Assembly: GCA_024644125.1 (NCBI GenBank)
Contig: JAHELQ010000217.1
Location: forward strand, 1-8,244
Source: Candidatus Aminicenantota bacterium
Lineage (GTDB): Bacteria; Acidobacteriota; Aminicenantia; UBA2199
Length of the DNA: 8,244 bases
Direction of reading: 5' to 3'
In this document: positions 5,422-8,244 of the stretch, in pieces
How the letters are laid out: every line of letters starts with the position of its first letter
How positions within the stretch are numbered: position 1 is the first letter of the stretch
Notes under the pieces: generated by a model
Database searches by the model: none
Seen by the model: the letters and a program-made list of their open reading frames with translations, nothing else
Told to the model about the DNA's origin: nothing
Made by a program: the position numbers and the translations under genes

Positions 5422-5919
5422 ATGCTTACTACATATGAAAGAGAACTTGAAGAGCGGAGAATAATTAAAAAAGAAACGCGGATATCCATGATCATCGGTA
5501 TATCTGCGCTGGTCTCAACCGTCATATACGCTCTTCTGGCTAAATACATCACGATCGATTTAGGTCTGGCCCCAAAGTTGCGGGAAGACATTTACGGAGT
5601 TCTCGTGCTGGTTATCATACTGATTATGATCGGCATTCTAGGGGCGAGGAAAAGCATCTATTATTCGCCGAAACTCATTAAGGACGAATATAGCCTGACA
5701 CAAATATTGGAAAAGTGGCGGACCCTCGATATCATCTTGATCGCAGTAGCTGAAATTATCCCCCTCCTGGGTTTGGTCATTACCTTGTTGGGTTTGCCTT
5801 TCGAGCGGACATGGTTTATTTTTTTGACCGCAGGCCTTCTGATGATCATCTTGATGCCGATGGGTGTCAAGGTTAGAAGTAAACTCTCGATCTTGCGCAA
5901 TCAGCATCCGAACATTTAA
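5422..5919 (+). CDS. Small four-helix membrane protein of unknown function
   Basis: I do not recognise this 165-residue protein. A charged, probably helical and cytoplasmic N-terminus (1-20, rich in Glu, Arg and Lys) precedes four hydrophobic segments at about 21-40, 58-74, 102-123 and 130-148. It ends in a basic tail (KVRSKLSILRNQ). Two features stand out: a loop of about 27 residues between segments 2 and 3 (ARKSIYYSPKLIKDEY and on) and an acidic residue, Glu111, within the third segment next to Pro114. The ATG at 5422 is the first start after an in-frame TAA at 5410. GGAAGTGG (5402-5409) is a poor, distant ribosome binding site, and a TTGACA promoter would place the transcript start on the ATG. 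It stands alone between hairpins and a promoter. The hydropathy pattern and length support a real gene. Confidence 0.75.
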   Translation: MLTTYERELEERRIIKKETRISMIIGISALVSTVIYALLAKYITIDLGLAPKLREDIYGVLVLVIILIMIGILGARKSIYYSPKLIKDEYSLTQILEKWRTLDIILIAVAEIIPLLGLVITLLGLPFERTWFIFLTAGLLMIILMPMGVKVRSKLSILRNQHPNI

Positions 5920-6089
5920 TGCAACATCCGGGAAATAACACCAGGAAGCACCCTCTCCCAACCGTAGATATTGTAATACGTATCGAAAATGGATCCCCTC
6001 CACATCGACAGGCAAATGGTGTTCGATCATGAGGAGATCATTCAAGAATTTGTTACGTCTTATTTGAGGCATTCCTGACAAGATATAGT
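5920..6089. other. Intergenic stretch with no supported gene
   Basis: This gap between the membrane protein and the kinase promoter has no gene I can support. A 29-codon frame at 5989-6078 lacks a ribosome binding site. A minus-strand frame covering about 5910-6081 has a fairly protein-like composition, but continues as an antisense shadow of the membrane gene to 5638. No terminator hairpin with a T-run is evident. Confidence 0.5.
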
Positions 6090-6118
6090 TTGTAAATAGA
6101 TTTGAAATATAATATAAT
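6090..6118 (+). promoter_or_regulatory. Sigma70-type promoter of the receiver-kinase gene
   Basis: TTGTAA (6090-6095) and a perfect -10 TATAAT (6113-6118) are separated by 17 bases. A second overlapping TATAAT lies at 6108-6113 but has no -35 at useful spacing. Transcription would start near 6125, giving a leader of about 14 bases with the GGAG ribosome binding site at 6129-6132. Confidence 0.65.
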
Positions 6119-6138
6119 AAAATGGCCTGGAGATGCAG

Positions 6139-8244
6139 ATGAATAAAAAGATTTTATTAGTGGAATATGATCCCCCAGTCATCGACACCATTAAAGAATT
6201 ACTTTCCCATCCAATATTGGAAATTACCACTGCGCCGGAGGGGGAATCGGCCAAAACAGTTCTGGAAAATAAGAGTTTCGACCTGGTAATCACAGCGGCC
6301 ATGTTACCCAAATTCCATGGTTTTAATCTGTCGCGGTACATCAGCGAGCATTTCCCAGGCACCAGAGTTGTTATCATGAGCGGGATTTATAAAGCCATCG
6401 AGTACAGACACCAGGCGATCGGTCAATATCACGCCCAGGATTTTTTCGAGAAACCGCTGGACAAACAAAAATTTAAATCCCGTGTTCTTGAATTACTGGA
6501 GATAGGCCCCGCGGATCTCTCCCAACCGTTCGGACCCGCCACCGCCCCACTGCCGGTTGTGGACACGGCGCAGATTCCGGCCATAAAAAAAACATACGAC
6601 AGAAAAAGTAATTTCAGTTCAGATGATTTGTTCGGCGATATCATCAAAAAAATAGAAGAGAAACCTCTTCCCCCAAAGCAGGGTCCCAAGCCCCTCCCCC
6701 ACACCTACGATGAAGAGGTGGAAATTTTAATGGACCCGGCTCAAAACTCCCAACCCACACAGCAAAAACAAAAGAGCCCGTCCCAACTGCTGGATTCCGA
6801 TCTAAACGACCTGCTACTCAACGACCAGAGGGAAAAGGATACGCGCCGATTCAAAAAAATAGAGGACGATATTTCCAGGCGGTTCGAAGAAACCCTGTCC
6901 GGCCTGGGCCTTAATACAGGAAATTCAGCCAAAAAGAGAACCCAAACCGCTTCCACCCAAACAATGCCTACGCCGCCTGCTCCGCCCCAACCGGTTCCCG
7001 ATTCTCAGATCTCCGCTCCTCCCCCTAAACCCGGAGTATTGCCGGAAGAAAAATATGAATTCGACAACTATGACATACTTGGATTGATTGCCCGCGGCGG
7101 AATGGCGGAAATTTACAAAGCCAAGAAGAAAGGGGTCAAGGGATTCGAAAAGATCATCGCAATTAAAAAAATCCTCTCCGGATATGGAGAAGACGATAAA
7201 TACATCGAGATGTTTGTGGACGAGGCGAAAATAGCCGCTGAACTCACTCATCCAAACATAGTCCAGATCTACGACCTCGGGAAAAAAGACGATTATTACT
7301 TCATCGCCATGGAATATGTGCATGGCAAAGATCTAAGATTACTGATTAAACGTTTGTCCGAATTATCGGTCCGTATCCCCGAAGAACTCGCCGTTTACTT
7401 GATCCTGAAGATTCTGGAAGCCCTCGGCTACGCACACAGTGCAAAGGACAGCCACGGCAACAACCTCGAGATCGTGCACAGGGATATCTCCCCCCCCAAT
7501 ATTTTGCTCTCTTACTCGGGAGACGTCAAGCTTACCGATTTCGGAGTATCCAAAGCCCGCATTAAAATGCACCAGACAGTCTCCGGTGCATTGAAGGGAA
7601 AGCTTCTCTACATGTCGCCCGAACAGGCCCGGGGTGAGAGGGATATCGATTCCCGGTCGGATCTCTATTCCGTTGGCGTCATCCTTTACGAATTGATCAC
7701 CGGCGAAAAATTATTCATGGACACCTCCGAGATATTAATATTGAAGCGGGTCCAGGAAGGCTTCGTGTTGAGTCCCTCCGAATTAATCAAAGACATCGAT
7801 CCGCAATTGGAACGGATCATCCTCAAAACCCTGGCAAAAAATAGATGGGAGAGATACCAATCCGCCTCCGAAGTGATCAATGAACTTGAGAATTACCTGC
7901 GCAACAAATACGATCACATACCGGCATCGATCCATATGGCCCATTTTCTGTTCAAAATTTTCCAGGAAGAAATAAAGAAAAAAGGAATTAAAGTCGATCT
8001 CAAAGCATTACCTTACGAAATAAAACCTCTCTCTATTTCCCGGCCGGAGTTCACCCCGTTTCAAATGGACGATGATGAAGATAGAGCGGACGCGAGAAAA
8101 ACATCCGACACCCAGGAGCTGGAGCAAGAAGATCTGGAAGAAGGATTCGAGCCTTCAGTAGAAATCAACTTTGATGAAATCGACCACATGGAAGAGCCGG
8201 ATGACCCCGCAGAAAAAATCGCCCCCCCAAAACAAACAGAAATT
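6139..8244 (+). CDS. Receiver-like domain fused to a Ser/Thr protein kinase (3' end beyond the window)
   Basis: The frame is open from the ATG at 6139 to the window edge: 702 codons, no stop, so partial. GGAG (6129-6132) six bases upstream selects this ATG over the in-frame ATG at 6133. Residues 1-115 form a CheY-like receiver (MNKKILLVEYD, later Ser81 and Lys105), but the phospho-acceptor Asp is Ala53 and one acidic-pair position is Tyr10, so normal phosphorylation is unlikely. Residues 116-305 are a Pro-, Gln- and Asp-rich linker with SSDDLFGDIIKKIEE and LLDSDLNDLL. The kinase domain (about 310-585) has ARGGMAE in the nucleotide loop, Lys343, Glu362, HRDISPPN with Asp449, Asp467-Phe-Gly, and SPEQA. 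The catalytic core looks intact. HRDISPPN has Ser in place of the usual Lys, as in many myxobacterial kinases. After about 595 comes a short HFLFKIFQEEI helix, then a strongly acidic, probably disordered tail. Confidence 0.9.
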   Translation, partial: MNKKILLVEYDPPVIDTIKELLSHPILEITTAPEGESAKTVLENKSFDLVITAAMLPKFHGFNLSRYISEHFPGTRVVIMSGIYKAIEYRHQAIGQYHAQDFFEKPLDKQKFKSRVLELLEIGPADLSQPFGPATAPLPVVDTAQIPAIKKTYDRKSNFSSDDLFGDIIKKIEEKPLPPKQGPKPLPHTYDEEVEILMDPAQNSQPTQQKQKSPSQLLDSDLNDLLLNDQREKDTRRFKKIEDDISRRFEETLSGLGLNTGNSAKKRTQTASTQTMPTPPAPPQPVPDSQISAPPPKPGVLPEEKYEFDNYDILGLIARGGMAEIYKAKKKGVKGFEKIIAIKKILSGYGEDDKYIEMFVDEAKIAAELTHPNIVQIYDLGKKDDYYFIAMEYVHGKDLRLLIKRLSELSVRIPEELAVYLILKILEALGYAHSAKDSHGNNLEIVHRDISPPNILLSYSGDVKLTDFGVSKARIKMHQTVSGALKGKLLYMSPEQARGERDIDSRSDLYSVGVILYELITGEKLFMDTSEILILKRVQEGFVLSPSELIKDIDPQLERIILKTLAKNRWERYQSASEVINELENYLRNKYDHIPASIHMAHFLFKIFQEEIKKKGIKVDLKALPYEIKPLSISRPEFTPFQMDDDEDRADARKTSDTQELEQEDLEEGFEPSVEINFDEIDHMEEPDDPAEKIAPPKQTEI

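Noticed and set aside
5163..5591. 142-codon minus-strand frame spanning the gap between the peroxiredoxin and the membrane protein
   Set aside because: Both ends are antisense to better-supported genes, the middle crosses the hairpins, and the product resembles no protein I know.
5989..6078. 29-codon plus-strand frame before the kinase
   Set aside because: There is no ribosome binding site and no recognisable sequence; a frame of this length is expected by chance.
6925..7323. 132-codon minus-strand frame opposite the kinase
   Set aside because: It is a shadow of the kinase nucleotide-binding lobe, whose motifs are unmistakable on the plus strand.
1..8244. CRISPR array, tRNA, rRNA or insertion sequence
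   Set aside because: No regular direct repeats with spacers, no cloverleaf with conserved T-loop, no rRNA signatures, and no transposase with terminal inverted repeats were seen.

Overview
The window is about 8.2 kb of bacterial DNA with every confident gene on the + strand. It holds seven genes: an encapsulated ferritin, an encapsulin shell protein, a HAD-family phosphatase, a TonB-dependent outer-membrane receptor, a one-Cys peroxiredoxin, a small four-helix membrane protein, and a large receiver-Ser/Thr kinase fusion that runs off the right edge. The TonB-dependent receptor means a diderm (Gram-negative type) host. The kinase has the ARGGMAE nucleotide loop and HRDISPPN catalytic loop common in myxobacteria and other former Deltaproteobacteria, and in several uncultivated phyla. 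Base composition is near 50% G+C by eye. No rRNA or other taxonomic marker is present, so I do not name a phylum.

Layout. Positions 1-472 carry no convincing intact gene. An open frame at 1-222 contains a stretch resembling region 4 of SigJ/DUF6596-type ECF sigma factors, possibly a remnant. The region ends in a strong sigma70-type promoter (TTGCTT, 17 bp, TATAAT). Positions 473-2492 are a tight three-gene unit with overlapping stop and start codons (ATGA, then TGATG): encapsulated ferritin, encapsulin, HAD phosphatase. Positions 2568-4751 encode the receptor, whose leader has TTGT/CTGT blocks spaced about one helical turn apart and no visible Shine-Dalgarno sequence. Positions 4816-5280 encode the peroxiredoxin, with its own promoter and a ribosome-binding region identical over 12 bases to that of the ferritin. 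The 141-base gap after it contains three consecutive inverted repeats and a TTGACA promoter lying almost on top of the next start codon. Positions 5422-5919 encode the orphan membrane protein. Positions 6139-8244 encode the truncated kinase, preceded by a TTGTAA-17-TATAAT promoter.

How the genes may work together (inference). The ferritin oxidises Fe(II) and is packaged by its C-terminal tail into the encapsulin shell, giving an iron-storage and detoxification compartment. The receptor could import an iron chelate or another scarce ligand, and the peroxiredoxin removes peroxides that would react with free iron, so 473-5280 reads as a plausible iron and oxidative-stress neighbourhood. The least expected elements are the HAD phosphatase coupled to the encapsulin, and the kinase receiver domain that has lost its phospho-acceptor aspartate (Ala53) and one metal-binding acid (Tyr10). 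No clearly new system is proven. The encapsulin-phosphatase unit and the pseudo-receiver kinase are the best candidates for follow-up.
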